From DATASD01 sp035478835 (GTDB taxonomy: Bacteria; Patescibacteriota; Saccharimonadia; Saccharimonadales; UBA4665): a DNA stretch of 64,000 nt. The position numbers and the translations under genes were made by a program. Within the stretch, counting starts at the first letter, position 1. Every line of letters begins with the position of its first letter. The stretch lies in NCBI GenBank assembly GCA_035478835.1, contig DATIJH010000002.1, positions 248,001-312,000 of the forward strand, written 5' to 3'. Below, in pieces: positions 51,887 through 59,806 of the stretch. The notes beneath the pieces were generated by a model. The model was given only the letters and a program-made list of their open reading frames with translations. It ran no database searches and was not told the origin of the DNA.

Positions 51887-52693
51887 CTATGCGACGTCTA
51901 ACGTGATACGTCCATCCGGCATGCGCCTAAGCGGCATAAGAAAAGCGTCGTTGGGTTTGGTGATTGCCATAATCTCTGTTGCGGTGGTCGTATAAAACTT
52001 CTGGCCTTTTACTGCCTCATCTTCCGCTCTGCCTGCTTGCCGGTGTAGGCGACGTTCCAGTGTGGGCGAATCGCAAATAATAACCACCACCGGAGGTTTA
52101 CCGAAAAGTTCCTGCCAATCTTCGGAATCACCATATTCTAATTGCTTCGTGATGATGTTGCTTACTGCGAATAAGGGCTGTCGTTCCTCGGCGTAGTACA
52201 TAAAGAAGTTGCGTTCTTTGGCTCGTGAACCACTACTTGTCTTAAACCGGATGAGTCCATCTGGTGACGCTTCTGGCATATCTTCCATGCCAGTTAATTC
52301 ACTCTTGCTGAACATATCGAAGCGCTCACCTAAAACAGCTTCCAGATGGTTATAAAAGCTGAAGATGGTCAGACTTCGTTCTACAAAGCCATCTGTCGCC
52401 CGAACATCTTTATACATGTTCTTTAGCGTATTGTTCGATATGCCGTCCACACCTCTGAGTACTGCAAATCCTTTGGGCAGCATGAAGTATGAAGCAGGTT
52501 TGTTCATCAGCTTATAGCTTTTGTCGTATCTTCGGCCTATGTATTCTTGGTCTTCTAGGATTTGTAGTCGTGAGTTGATGCTGTTTCTGTGTTGGAGTTT
52601 GAGTTTTTGGGTAAGTAGGTTTGAAGTGACGAAGCGGAATTTGTAGAGGAGTAGCAATACATCGATCTGGTTCTGATTAAGTTTTCTGGGCAT
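51887..52693 (-). CDS. Replication-relaxation family protein
   Basis: 268 residues. The N-terminal winged helix LNQNQIDVLLLLYKFRFVTS, LLTQKLKLQHRNSINSRL and RLQILEDQEYIGRR matches the replication-relaxation family of Gram-positive and CPR conjugative elements. The C-terminal half holds strands such as PPVVVIICDSPTLERRL. It probably binds the element's origin for transfer or replication; no classical HUH relaxase is seen elsewhere in the window. Ribosome site GAGGG before ATG 52693. Confidence 0.78.
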   Translation of the reverse strand: MPRKLNQNQIDVLLLLYKFRFVTSNLLTQKLKLQHRNSINSRLQILEDQEYIGRRYDKSYKLMNKPASYFMLPKGFAVLRGVDGISNNTLKNMYKDVRATDGFVERSLTIFSFYNHLEAVLGERFDMFSKSELTGMEDMPEASPDGLIRFKTSSGSRAKERNFFMYYAEERQPLFAVSNIITKQLEYGDSEDWQELFGKPPVVVIICDSPTLERRLHRQAGRAEDEAVKGQKFYTTTATEIMAITKPNDAFLMPLRRMPDGRITLDVA

Positions 52694-53007
52694 ATATACT
52701 TTCCCTCGCTAAATAGTAATGTGAGCCTCTTATATGTAAGAGTAATAAAGGAGAACAAAAATAACAACCTTACAGAGAAAATATTAAATATTTGTTTGAC
52801 TAGCTGGTCAAACAGCGGAACAATCTTATCTGTAAGTAACGTACTGATTGATGAGATAGGGAGAACGATCAACGTAATTCTAAGGAGTTAGTCGTTCGTA
52901 CTCATTTGACACATAGTATAAAGTACAACGTCAAAACTCTTTCCAACCCGTACTAGTACCAGTATACTATAATTATGACTAGTAGTACGGGTAAGGGGCA
53001 ACAATAG
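52694..53007. promoter_or_regulatory. Regulatory region with inverted repeat, possible oriT
   Basis: 314 bp between the divergent replication-relaxation and recombinase operons. An 8-bp inverted repeat TGTTTGAC/GTCAAACA with a 6-nt spacer (52793-52814) and an AT-rich surround fit an origin of transfer or an initiator binding site. The right part holds the operators and the -10 box of the recombinase promoter. Confidence 0.5.
52947..52992 (+). promoter_or_regulatory. Recombinase operon promoter flanked by two XRE-type operators
   Basis: CCCGTACTAGTAC (52947-52959) and ACTAGTAGTACGGGT (52978-52992) flank -10 TATAAT (52968-52973). The same motif occurs three times at 28757-28843 beside the XRE gene. 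A repressor bound here would block the promoter. Confidence 0.78.
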
Positions 53008-53181
53008 ATGGGTAAAAAAGACATAGAAGCTGAAGATTTAGCTATCCAAGATACGCTATCAATGGACGTAGAAGAACGTCTCAAGCTATTGGCGGCATTA
53101 ATTGTCGATAAGATAGATCAGGATCAGCGCAACGACCAGACTTTGCTAAAAGCTCTCATGAGAGGAATGCCAAATGCCTGA
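53008..53181 (+). CDS. 57-residue protein upstream of the recombinase
   Basis: A short acidic helical protein (MGKKDIEAEDLAIQDT ... MRGMPNA) encoded just after the recombinase promoter, with AAGGGG 10 nt before ATG 53008. Its stop overlaps the recombinase start by 8 bp, so translation is probably coupled. It could be a recombination directionality factor or an accessory subunit; this is a guess from position only. Confidence 0.6.
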   Translation: MGKKDIEAEDLAIQDTLSMDVEERLKLLAALIVDKIDQDQRNDQTLLKALMRGMPNA

Positions 53182-54985
53182 GTATCAAGTCGCAACCGGC
53201 AACGTAGTGGGCGCTATTCGTGTATCCACGGTCAAGCAAGGTGTTGACGGCGACTCACCGGACGACCAGCAGAGACTTATCGAACAGTATGCGGGCGCAC
53301 GTAATTTAAACGTCGCACGTTACTTTGTATTCCTGGAATCTGCTTCAAAAGATCAGCAGCCAATGCAGGAAGTGGTCAATTACTGTAAAGACCCGAAGAA
53401 TAACGTCAAGCAAGTCATCATCAAGTCGATCGACCGTTTTACGCGTGGTGGATCAGAGTTCTACAGCGAACTCAAAAACCAGCTTGATGCTTGCGACGTG
53501 GCTTTGGTGGACGTGTACGGTATCATTGGCAATCAGAAGATCAATACTCTTGAGTACCTGGGCGTTAAATACAAGTGGAGCGAGTATTCGCCGACTAAAA
53601 AAGCCGAGTTGCTTGAAGCTGAGCGTGCCAAAGATGAAGTTCGCGATATTCAGACCCGCATGATCGGCGCACAAATCCGCTACGCCCGTATGGGCTATTG
53701 GGTTCGTCGCCCATTGCACGGCTTCGACAATATCCATATTGAAACACGCGAAGGTAAACGTTGCATTCTTAAGCCTAATGAAGCCGAAGCCCCTTTAGTT
53801 GTTAAGATGTTTGAGCTGCGTGCACGCGGAACCATGGAAGATATCGAGATCGTCAATGAACTCAATGCACTAGGCTTTCGTACCCGCGAACGGGTTATAA
53901 GGGACAAAGATGATCCAACTAGAATTCTTGAGGTCATAGGTGGAGATCCTTTAACACTTAAGCAGTTGTGGAGGATGATTGAGAACCCGGTATATGCCGG
54001 TATCAACCCTGAGAAATGGACACAGGACAAGCCGGTGCGGTGCAAATTTGATGGTCTGGTGCCCATAGAGCTGTTTAATGCGGCAAACAGGGGCAAGCTT
54101 ACGATCATCGAAGATGCCGAGGGTATACATATCCATAAACGCAAACCACCGGAATACCTCGTTAACAAGGGAGCCAAAAACTCAGAGTTTCCCTATAAGC
54201 GGATTGTTATGTGTCCGGAATGTAGAAAGCCGCTCTTTGGCAGCGCTTCACGCGGTAAACGCAAGTATTACCCTGCTTACCACTGCGACAAGCGCGGCCA
54301 CTATTTTAGAAAACCTAAACAAGAGTTTGACGAAACAATCGAAGCCTTTGTGAAGTCTCTCGATGTGTCCCCTGAGTACATAGACAACCTTCTGTGCCTT
54401 GTGAATGACCAATTCGACAAACGGCAGCTAGAAATCCATAAGGATGCCATAACAATGGATCTGCAGATCACCAACCTCCGAAGCCAGGTGCGTCAGGCAG
54501 TCAATAAAATTAAGATGCTCAATTCCGAGGCAACCATTAAATACATGGAGGAAGATATTATGCGACTAGAAGAAGAAATTAAGACGCTAACTATAGAACG
54601 CCAAAAAATGGCTCCGCAGGAACCAGTAGATATGAAAAAGTTTGGCGCATATGTCAAATACTATGCGGAACACCTGCACGAACTACTGTTGCACCACAGT
54701 AATCCGATCCTGCAGGCACGATATTTCGGTGTCATCTTCAATGACGTGCCGACTTACGAAGATATCGTACGGGGAACACCCGACTGCACCAAAATAACAG
54801 GGGTAAATGAAGTCTTTAAAGCAAAAAAGTCCTTGTCAGGACTCATGGCTGGGGATGAGGGATTCGAACCCCCGAATGCCGGGACCAGAACCCGGTGCCT
54901 TACCACTTGGCGAATCCCCAACGACCACCGTATTATACTAAGTCTGTTTGGATTTGGCCAGACCGTTATTATGTTGGCCAGCTAG
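53174..54985 (+). CDS. Large serine recombinase (ICE integrase)
   Basis: 603 residues. Resolvase domain with nucleophile S18 in AIRVSTVKQG, then SIDRFTRGG; recombinase domain with GFRTRERVI and NPVYAGI; zinc ribbon CPECRKPLFG and YHCDKRGHY; then a coiled coil (about residues 425-480). It would integrate and excise the element. The last roughly 45 codons run antisense through the tRNA-Gln terminator and body (SGLMAGDEGFEPPNAG), so its C-terminus is defined by the target site. In the excised circle the stop would differ. Confidence 0.92.
   Translation: MPEYQVATGNVVGAIRVSTVKQGVDGDSPDDQQRLIEQYAGARNLNVARYFVFLESASKDQQPMQEVVNYCKDPKNNVKQVIIKSIDRFTRGGSEFYSELKNQLDACDVALVDVYGIIGNQKINTLEYLGVKYKWSEYSPTKKAELLEAERAKDEVRDIQTRMIGAQIRYARMGYWVRRPLHGFDNIHIETREGKRCILKPNEAEAPLVVKMFELRARGTMEDIEIVNELNALGFRTRERVIRDKDDPTRILEVIGGDPLTLKQLWRMIENPVYAGINPEKWTQDKPVRCKFDGLVPIELFNAANRGKLTIIEDAEGIHIHKRKPPEYLVNKGAKNSEFPYKRIVMCPECRKPLFGSASRGKRKYYPAYHCDKRGHYFRKPKQEFDETIEAFVKSLDVSPEYIDNLLCLVNDQFDKRQLEIHKDAITMDLQITNLRSQVRQAVNKIKMLNSEATIKYMEEDIMRLEEEIKTLTIERQKMAPQEPVDMKKFGAYVKYYAEHLHELLLHHSNPILQARYFGVIFNDVPTYEDIVRGTPDCTKITGVNEVFKAKKSLSGLMAGDEGFEPPNAGTRTRCLTTWRIPNDHRIILSLFGFGQTVIMLAS
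54822..54843 (-). terminator. Terminator of tRNA-Gln, inside the recombinase frame
   Basis: On the minus strand AGTCCT-GACA-AGGACT followed by TTTTTT directly after the tRNA 3' end. It is supplied by the element, since the chromosomal terminators at copies A-D differ. Confidence 0.8.
54846..54920 (-). tRNA. tRNA-Gln (anticodon CTG), island attachment site
   Basis: 75 nt with encoded CCA. Acceptor stem TGGGGAT/ATCCCCA, discriminator G, anticodon stem CCGGG/CCCGG with loop TTCTGGT (anticodon at 54886-54888), T-loop TTCGAAT. Its 3' end (54843-54854) is the conserved core shared with repeats A-D and is overlapped on the other strand by the recombinase gene. Confidence 0.95.
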
Positions 54986-55248
54986 TCTTTAATGCGTGCC
55001 GTAACTCTGGCGAGTCGCAGCCGCGCAAACACCGTACCGACGGTGACGATGGCAAGGTATGCGAGGCCGCTCATGCAGGTTTCGACCATGTGCGTGCTTG
55101 TGCTCGCCACCAGATATGTGCCGCTCGCAACGGTCAGCGCGATCAAGCTATAATGCGCGCGAAAATTGGCCTTGTGCGGCGCGACAAATAAATAAGTAGT
55201 GTAGGCGAGGCTGGCAACTGCCAGCAAAACATGGGCGAAAATAATCAT
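54982..55248 (-). CDS. Small membrane protein, 88 residues
   Basis: Three hydrophobic helices (FAHVLLAVASLAYTTYLFV, YSLIALTVASGTYLVA, SGLAYLAIVTVGTVFA) and a basic tail. Function unknown. TACACT ends 6 nt before ATG 55248 (leaderless). First chromosomal gene right of the tRNA. Confidence 0.72.
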   Translation of the reverse strand: MIIFAHVLLAVASLAYTTYLFVAPHKANFRAHYSLIALTVASGTYLVASTSTHMVETCMSGLAYLAIVTVGTVFARLRLARVTARIKD

Positions 55249-55276
55249 ACCACTAGTGTACTACATTTTGCTGGCG

Positions 55277-55888
55277 CTAGGCGGCAGCGGGCTTGGCGAT
55301 AAGCGGTACGACACCTTGGGATGGATGAAAGGCGAGCAACCCCTCGGCGGTAGTCAGCAACAAAGGCCGGCCGAAACCATAGGTGGTAACTACCCGGTCA
55401 GCGTCGACCGCCACGAAGGTGATGGGTGGCTCCTCGATCTCTTCGATGAGCGGACGCAGAGCGTACGCGCCGCCGGCTCTCAGCTCGCCCGCACCGACGT
55501 TCTCGCCAAAATTATATTTGTGTGTAGGGAAGTGGCTGGTGACGGTTTCGGGCTCGCTGCCGGTTACATAGCGCACAAAGCTTAGATCGTCGTGCTGCAT
55601 GCCTACGGCGGAGTCGGGATCAACGAAGCGGTTGTTAAAGAAGCCTACAAATCGTTCGGCGACTTTTTCGGGAAGATCAGGAAGCGGATAGGGCCGCAGC
55701 GTGCGGCTCATCCGGTCAAAATGGCGATGCACTAGCCAGTCTGCCGCCAATTTAGTTCTGTCAAATTGGAAGCGTACGCCGGCAATAGCGCAGACGGCGA
55801 GATCCGGCGCGAAGGCCATATTATGTTTCGGTTGCGGAAGATACTCCAACGGAACCGTAAGGAGAGAGAGGCGTTCTGGATTTGACAT
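55277..55888 (-). CDS. Hypothetical protein, 203 residues
   Basis: A soluble protein with no family recognised. ATG 55888 is chosen because TATAAT (55895-55900) ends exactly 6 nt upstream; an in-frame start 5 codons earlier would lie on the promoter. Paired with the membrane gene downstream. Confidence 0.7.
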   Translation of the reverse strand: MSNPERLSLLTVPLEYLPQPKHNMAFAPDLAVCAIAGVRFQFDRTKLAADWLVHRHFDRMSRTLRPYPLPDLPEKVAERFVGFFNNRFVDPDSAVGMQHDDLSFVRYVTGSEPETVTSHFPTHKYNFGENVGAGELRAGGAYALRPLIEEIEEPPITFVAVDADRVVTTYGFGRPLLLTTAEGLLAFHPSQGVVPLIAKPAAA

Positions 55889-55970
55889 ATCGCGATTATA
55901 CAATTTTTACCTAAAAATTACAACTTACATGCACGTGTTGTAGTTTTAATGCTGGCACACTTGCAATACT

Positions 55971-55980
55971 ATGCTACAAT
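55971..55980 (+). promoter_or_regulatory. metK promoter, extended -10
   Basis: TATGCTACAAT provides a TGn-extended -10 box (TACAAT 55975-55980), placing the transcript start near 55987 and giving a leader of about 175 nt that contains the riboswitch. No good -35. Confidence 0.6.
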
Positions 55981-56004
55981 CAAAACGTTAACAATTTAAA
56001 AATA

Positions 56005-56100
56005 TACAGAGTGCAGGGAGAGATCTAGCTTGTTGATCTGCCAGCAACCTACGCAGTAAGCGCAAGGTGCTCCATCTAGCCCGTCCGGACGGCGCGGGGA
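56005..56100 (+). promoter_or_regulatory. SAM-I/SAM-IV superfamily riboswitch
   Basis: Leader of metK. The conserved core of SAM-I-clan aptamers is visible: GCCAGCAACCT, then a P3 hairpin (ACCT-CGC ... GCG-AGGT) and AAGGTGCTCC. A P2 stem AGATC/GATCT precedes it and a GC-rich hairpin (CCGTCC/GGACGG) follows. Gene context (S-adenosylmethionine synthetase) agrees. The exact subclass (SAM-I, SAM-IV or the I/IV variant) cannot be decided by eye. Confidence 0.78.
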
Positions 56101-56119
56101 AGATGTTTTCTTTTTGGAG

Positions 56120-56161
56120 ATATCCTTTCTGGCGTTTGTTGCGGCAGAAAGGATATTTTTT
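56120..56161 (+). terminator. Riboswitch expression platform: terminator abutting metK start
   Basis: A perfect 12-bp stem ATATCCTTTCTG (56120-56131) / CAGAAAGGATAT (56145-56156) followed by TTTTTT that runs into the ATG at 56162. The only ribosome-site-like AAAGGA (56148-56153) is inside the stem. SAM binding can therefore both end transcription and hide the ribosome site. Confidence 0.85.
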
Positions 56162-57286
56162 ATGCCAAAAGTAACGAAATTCGCCAGCGAATCGGTCTGT
56201 GCGGGGCACCCGGACAAAGTTGCTGACCAGATCAGCGACGCTATTTTGGATGCCATATTGGCAGTTGATCCGAATGGTCGCGCCGGTGTTGAGGTGCTGC
56301 TTGCAAACGACCGCGTGGTGCTGGCTGGCGAAGTCAAAACCGACGCCCAGGTTAATTTTGAGGAGGTTGCGCGTGCACAAATCCGCCGCCTTGGTTATAC
56401 CGACCCAGCGTGGGGCTTTAGCGACCAATCACCGATCGAAAATTATATTCACCAGCAGTCGCCGGAAATCGGCGTTGGCGTGGACGACCACGGCGCAGGC
56501 GACCAAGGCATGATGTTCGGCTTTGCCTGCAACGATACTCCAGAGTTATTGCCGCTGCCAATCACGCTGGCGCACGCCTTAACACGCGCCATTGACGAAG
56601 CGCGCGAGCAAAAAACCATCCCGTACCTGCGGCCGGACGGCAAAGCGCAAGTCGTCATAAACTATGGCGAGGACGGCAAGCCGGTCGGCGTGGAGCACGT
56701 CACCATTGCCGTGCCACACAATGAGGACATCACGGTCGAAACCGTGCGCGCCGACGTCTACGAAAAAATTGTCACGCCAGTGCTCAAAAAATATGGTTAC
56801 GAAATTGACGCTGCGAGCGTCATCGTAAACGGCACGGATGTCTGGTACACGCCAGGTCCGTCCTCTGACGCAGGGCTGACCGGCCGCAAAATTGTAGTTG
56901 ATGGCTACGGCGGGTTTGCGCGCGTTGGCGGCGGCGCTTTTAGCGGCAAAGATCCGAGCAAGGTAGATCGCTCCGGCGCCTACGCGGCACGTTACATTGC
57001 GAAAAACATTGTGGCCGCTGGTCTCGCCGACGAAGCTGAGGTCGCGCTGGCCTACTACATCGGCGCCAAAGAGCCGGTCAACTTCACGATTACCACTTAT
57101 GGCACAGCAAAAAAACCGGAAAGTGAGATCTACGAGTTCGCCCGAAGCTTATTGATTCCATCGGTTAAGAACATCGTTGAAAAACTGGACTTGCGTCGGC
57201 CGATTTACCTGCAAACTGCCGCCTACGGCCACTTTGGTCGCGCCGAATTCCCCTGGGAAGTCATCGTGAGCGGCGACCAGCAGTAG
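56162..57286 (+). CDS. metK: S-adenosylmethionine synthetase
   Basis: 374 residues, normal length. ATP + methionine to S-adenosylmethionine. Seen: ESVCAGHPDKVADQISDA (catalytic His and metal-site Asp), GAGDQGMMFGFA (P-loop-like), and GGGAFSGKDPSKVDRSGAYA near the C-terminus. Start ATG 56162 directly follows the riboswitch terminator; a frame extension back to 56114 lies in the leader and is rejected. Confidence 0.96.
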   Translation: MPKVTKFASESVCAGHPDKVADQISDAILDAILAVDPNGRAGVEVLLANDRVVLAGEVKTDAQVNFEEVARAQIRRLGYTDPAWGFSDQSPIENYIHQQSPEIGVGVDDHGAGDQGMMFGFACNDTPELLPLPITLAHALTRAIDEAREQKTIPYLRPDGKAQVVINYGEDGKPVGVEHVTIAVPHNEDITVETVRADVYEKIVTPVLKKYGYEIDAASVIVNGTDVWYTPGPSSDAGLTGRKIVVDGYGGFARVGGGAFSGKDPSKVDRSGAYAARYIAKNIVAAGLADEAEVALAYYIGAKEPVNFTITTYGTAKKPESEIYEFARSLLIPSVKNIVEKLDLRRPIYLQTAAYGHFGRAEFPWEVIVSGDQQ

Positions 57287-57357
57287 TTTTCCATAGCACC
57301 GGCCATCACCCCAATTTTTCTTGCAAAAGGCGGGTAAGTACGATAGCGTAGAAACCT

Positions 57358-58161
57358 ATGGCTTCAAATTCTTCTAGCAATCCAGAGGGTTTTGGTGTGC
57401 CCGAATCCCCGGTACCTTTTAGTGCCGCCTCTACTGATTTGCAGCTTTTGCAAGTATATGCGGATGCGAAAACTGAGGCACAAATTCCCGGCGTATCGCT
57501 TTCGGACATGATTCGATCTTTGCCGCAAGCGCCGAGTCCATATATAGACGAACTATACGCCTACACACAGGGCGACATAACGTTGATGGCTAGGGAGATG
57601 TGGCGCACCGCAACAGAAAGGGGCGGGGAAATTGCGTCGCCACTTGTACCTGCTTTTGGCCGCGCTGAGGCCATTGCCGGGCTGATGCGCGATAATTACC
57701 CTGCCACATTTCGGTTGTGTACCCGAGTTCCAAGTGTCGAATCGGCATTGCAAAGACAAGACGCCGATACGTTGAGTTTCTTAGCGCTGGGTGATACGGG
57801 TGCAGGGTCTATTCATGCTGCGGCGTGCATGGCTTACGCAGGAACCTCCAAGTTTGATAAACAAAGCACAACGGAGGTTGTTCGTTTGGATCACATGGTT
57901 GTAACTCCGGCTTTGCGACGCTCACTGCTGGGTATCCATATGTTCCGGGAGCTCGTAGTCCGCGCTGAAGTGCTCGGACTGCAAACTGTCGAGATGCTTA
58001 CGCGCGAGAGCACCTCATACCGTGGCTTTAAGCCGGGTAGCATGCTTGCCCGAGCCATCGTGGGGCTGGGGTACACTGTTCAAGATTTAGGCGTGAGACA
58101 GGTTAAAGGTGAAGGTGATCAGGCGGAGTGCATATTTGCGATCCGCATGAGCCAAGGGTAG
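57358..58161 (+). CDS. Hypothetical protein, GNAT/acyltransferase-like
   Basis: 267 residues. The middle (LDHMVVTPALRRSLLGIHMF, then LVVRAEVLGLQTVEMLTRE) has the strand-helix layout of GNAT N-acyltransferases (LxVxPxxRxxGxG replaced by VTPALRRSLLG). The first 70 residues are low-complexity. Substrate unknown. A different leader from most neighbours; no clear ribosome site. Confidence 0.6.
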   Translation: MASNSSSNPEGFGVPESPVPFSAASTDLQLLQVYADAKTEAQIPGVSLSDMIRSLPQAPSPYIDELYAYTQGDITLMAREMWRTATERGGEIASPLVPAFGRAEAIAGLMRDNYPATFRLCTRVPSVESALQRQDADTLSFLALGDTGAGSIHAAACMAYAGTSKFDKQSTTEVVRLDHMVVTPALRRSLLGIHMFRELVVRAEVLGLQTVEMLTRESTSYRGFKPGSMLARAIVGLGYTVQDLGVRQVKGEGDQAECIFAIRMSQG

Positions 58162-58191
58162 GGCGCTGTCCAATTTTGCGGAGGGCCCTAC
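58158..58191. terminator. Hairpin between converging genes
   Basis: GTAGGGC / GCCCTAC with a 20-nt loop, overlapping the upstream stop. There is no strong T-run, so it is at best a weak bidirectional terminator. Confidence 0.4.
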
Positions 58192-58200
58192 TCTCCCGGT

Positions 58201-58509
58201 TTAATGGCGCATTTTGTCGTGTTCCCACCGTGCGCCTTGGATTTGGCGGTCCATGTCCGTGAGTTTGCGGTTGATGTCCTGTAATTGTTGATTAATGGCG
58301 TTGCGCTGGTTTGGATCACTGGCGCCGGAGAGTTGCATTTCGGCGTTGTGTAGCCTGTTTTGCCAATCTTGGCGCTGTTGCTCCAAGTTGCGAATAGTCT
58401 GCTCGTGCGCACGAAGCTGACTTTCGACGTCATGCGCATGGCGCTCAATCGACTCGGCTTCTTTGTGTAGGCGTTCCGCCTCGCGGCGTAGTGCATCAGG
58501 GTCTGGCAT
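58201..58509 (-). CDS. Coiled-coil protein, 102 residues
   Basis: Almost entirely alpha-helical heptads: ALRREAERLHKEAESIERHA, HEQTIRNLEQQRQDWQNRL, QLQDINRKLTDMDRQIQGA. It has AAAGGAG before ATG 58509 and a TATAAT about 50 nt upstream. Function unknown; structural or scaffold role possible. Confidence 0.75.
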   Translation of the reverse strand: MPDPDALRREAERLHKEAESIERHAHDVESQLRAHEQTIRNLEQQRQDWQNRLHNAEMQLSGASDPNQRNAINQQLQDINRKLTDMDRQIQGARWEHDKMRH

Positions 58510-58587
58510 AAACTCTCCTTTCTTTTAATTTTGCTTAGGCAGAAAGGCTTACATAAATTATAGCAGCTTGGCGGCCGCGGCGTAACC

Positions 58588-59760
58588 TTAGAGCACGTCG
58601 AGATCGGCGATTTCGGGCGGCAAAAAGCCGTTCTGGTGCTTAAAATCGGCTTGCCATTTGTAACCTTTTTGGTAGCCGAGATCCTTCATGAGTTTGGTTG
58701 GCGCGTTGCGCAAGTGGAGCGGCACGGGCAGGTCCGGGTGCTCGCGCGCGGCGGCTTGGGCTTTCATCATGGCGTCAGCCGCGACGCGCGATTTCGGGCA
58801 CTTAGCCAGGTTGAGTGCGCAGTGGTACAGATTGTACTGGCACTCCGGCAAGCCAATGCGTTCCACGGCCTGAAAAGTCGAAACGGCGAGCGTGAGTGCG
58901 GCTGGCGAGGCCGGACCAATATCTTCGGACGCAAAAATAATCATGCGGCGCGCCAGGAACTTTGGATCTTCACCGCCCTGCAGGATGCGCGCCATGTAGT
59001 ACAGCGCCGCGCTCGGGTCGGAACCGCGCATTGATTTAATAAACGCGCTAATCAGGTTGTAATGGTTTTCACCGTTTTTGTCGTAGCCGGGCACGCGTTT
59101 TTGGGCGGCCGTGCGTACGACGTCGGGTGTAATGGTGCTTTTGCTGAGCTGCAGTGCGAGCTCTAAATTGCCGAGCGCCACGCGCGCATCACCGCCGGAA
59201 ACCTCGGCCAGCAGGTCGATGCTTTTGGCGGGCAGACGTTTGGCGGTGAGCTTTTCGGCCTTGGCGGCTTTTTTGATAATGGCGATGATATCGTCTTTGG
59301 TGAGGGGTTCAAGCACAAGCACGCGCGAGCGGCTGAGCAGCGGCGTGATGACCTCAAAGCTCGGGTTTTCAGTGGTGGCGCCGATGAGTATAATGGTGCC
59401 GTCCTCGACGTACGGCAAAAAAGCGTCCTGCTGCGCCTTGTTAAAACGGTGGATTTCGTCGACGAATAAAATGGTGCGCAGGCCTAGACGCTGGTTGCCT
59501 TTGGCGTGTTCGATCACGCGCACAACGTCGGCCTTGCCGGAGGTAACGGCGCTGAGCTCGATAAATTCCGCCTCTGTTTCGCGGGCGATAATCCGCGCCA
59601 ACGTTGTTTTGCCGGAGCCGGGCGGCCCCCACAAAATCAAGCTGGTCGGCTGCTTTTTCTCGATAATTTCGCGCACAATCTGGCCATGTTCGACCAGATG
59701 TTTTTGGCCAACGACATCGGCAAGCGTGGCCGGGCGCATACGTTCGGCAAGTGGTTGCAT
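58588..59760 (-). CDS. rarA: Replication-associated recombination protein A (AAA+ ATPase)
   Basis: 390 residues. RPATLADVVGQKHLVEHG, Walker A WGPPGSGKTTLAR (about residues 44-56), Walker B TILFVDEIHRFNKAQQDAFL, sensor ATTENPSF, and the RarA C-terminal domain (MRGSDPSAALYYMARI, FASEDIGPASPAAL). It acts on stalled replication forks and single-stranded gaps. TATAAT ends 6 nt before ATG 59760 (leaderless). Confidence 0.94.
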   Translation of the reverse strand: MQPLAERMRPATLADVVGQKHLVEHGQIVREIIEKKQPTSLILWGPPGSGKTTLARIIARETEAEFIELSAVTSGKADVVRVIEHAKGNQRLGLRTILFVDEIHRFNKAQQDAFLPYVEDGTIILIGATTENPSFEVITPLLSRSRVLVLEPLTKDDIIAIIKKAAKAEKLTAKRLPAKSIDLLAEVSGGDARVALGNLELALQLSKSTITPDVVRTAAQKRVPGYDKNGENHYNLISAFIKSMRGSDPSAALYYMARILQGGEDPKFLARRMIIFASEDIGPASPAALTLAVSTFQAVERIGLPECQYNLYHCALNLAKCPKSRVAADAMMKAQAAAREHPDLPVPLHLRNAPTKLMKDLGYQKGYKWQADFKHQNGFLPPEIADLDVL

Positions 59761-59806
59761 GTTTTTATTATACGTCTGTTACAATAAAACCATAAAAGGG
59801 GATGGT

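Noticed and set aside
52555..52872. 105-residue minus-strand ORF
   Set aside because: Overlaps the replication-relaxation gene in another frame and has low-complexity composition.
59111..59806. N-terminal extension of the bactofilin-like gene
   Set aside because: It is antisense to rarA and lacks domain similarity; ATG 59807 has a ribosome site and opens a signal peptide.
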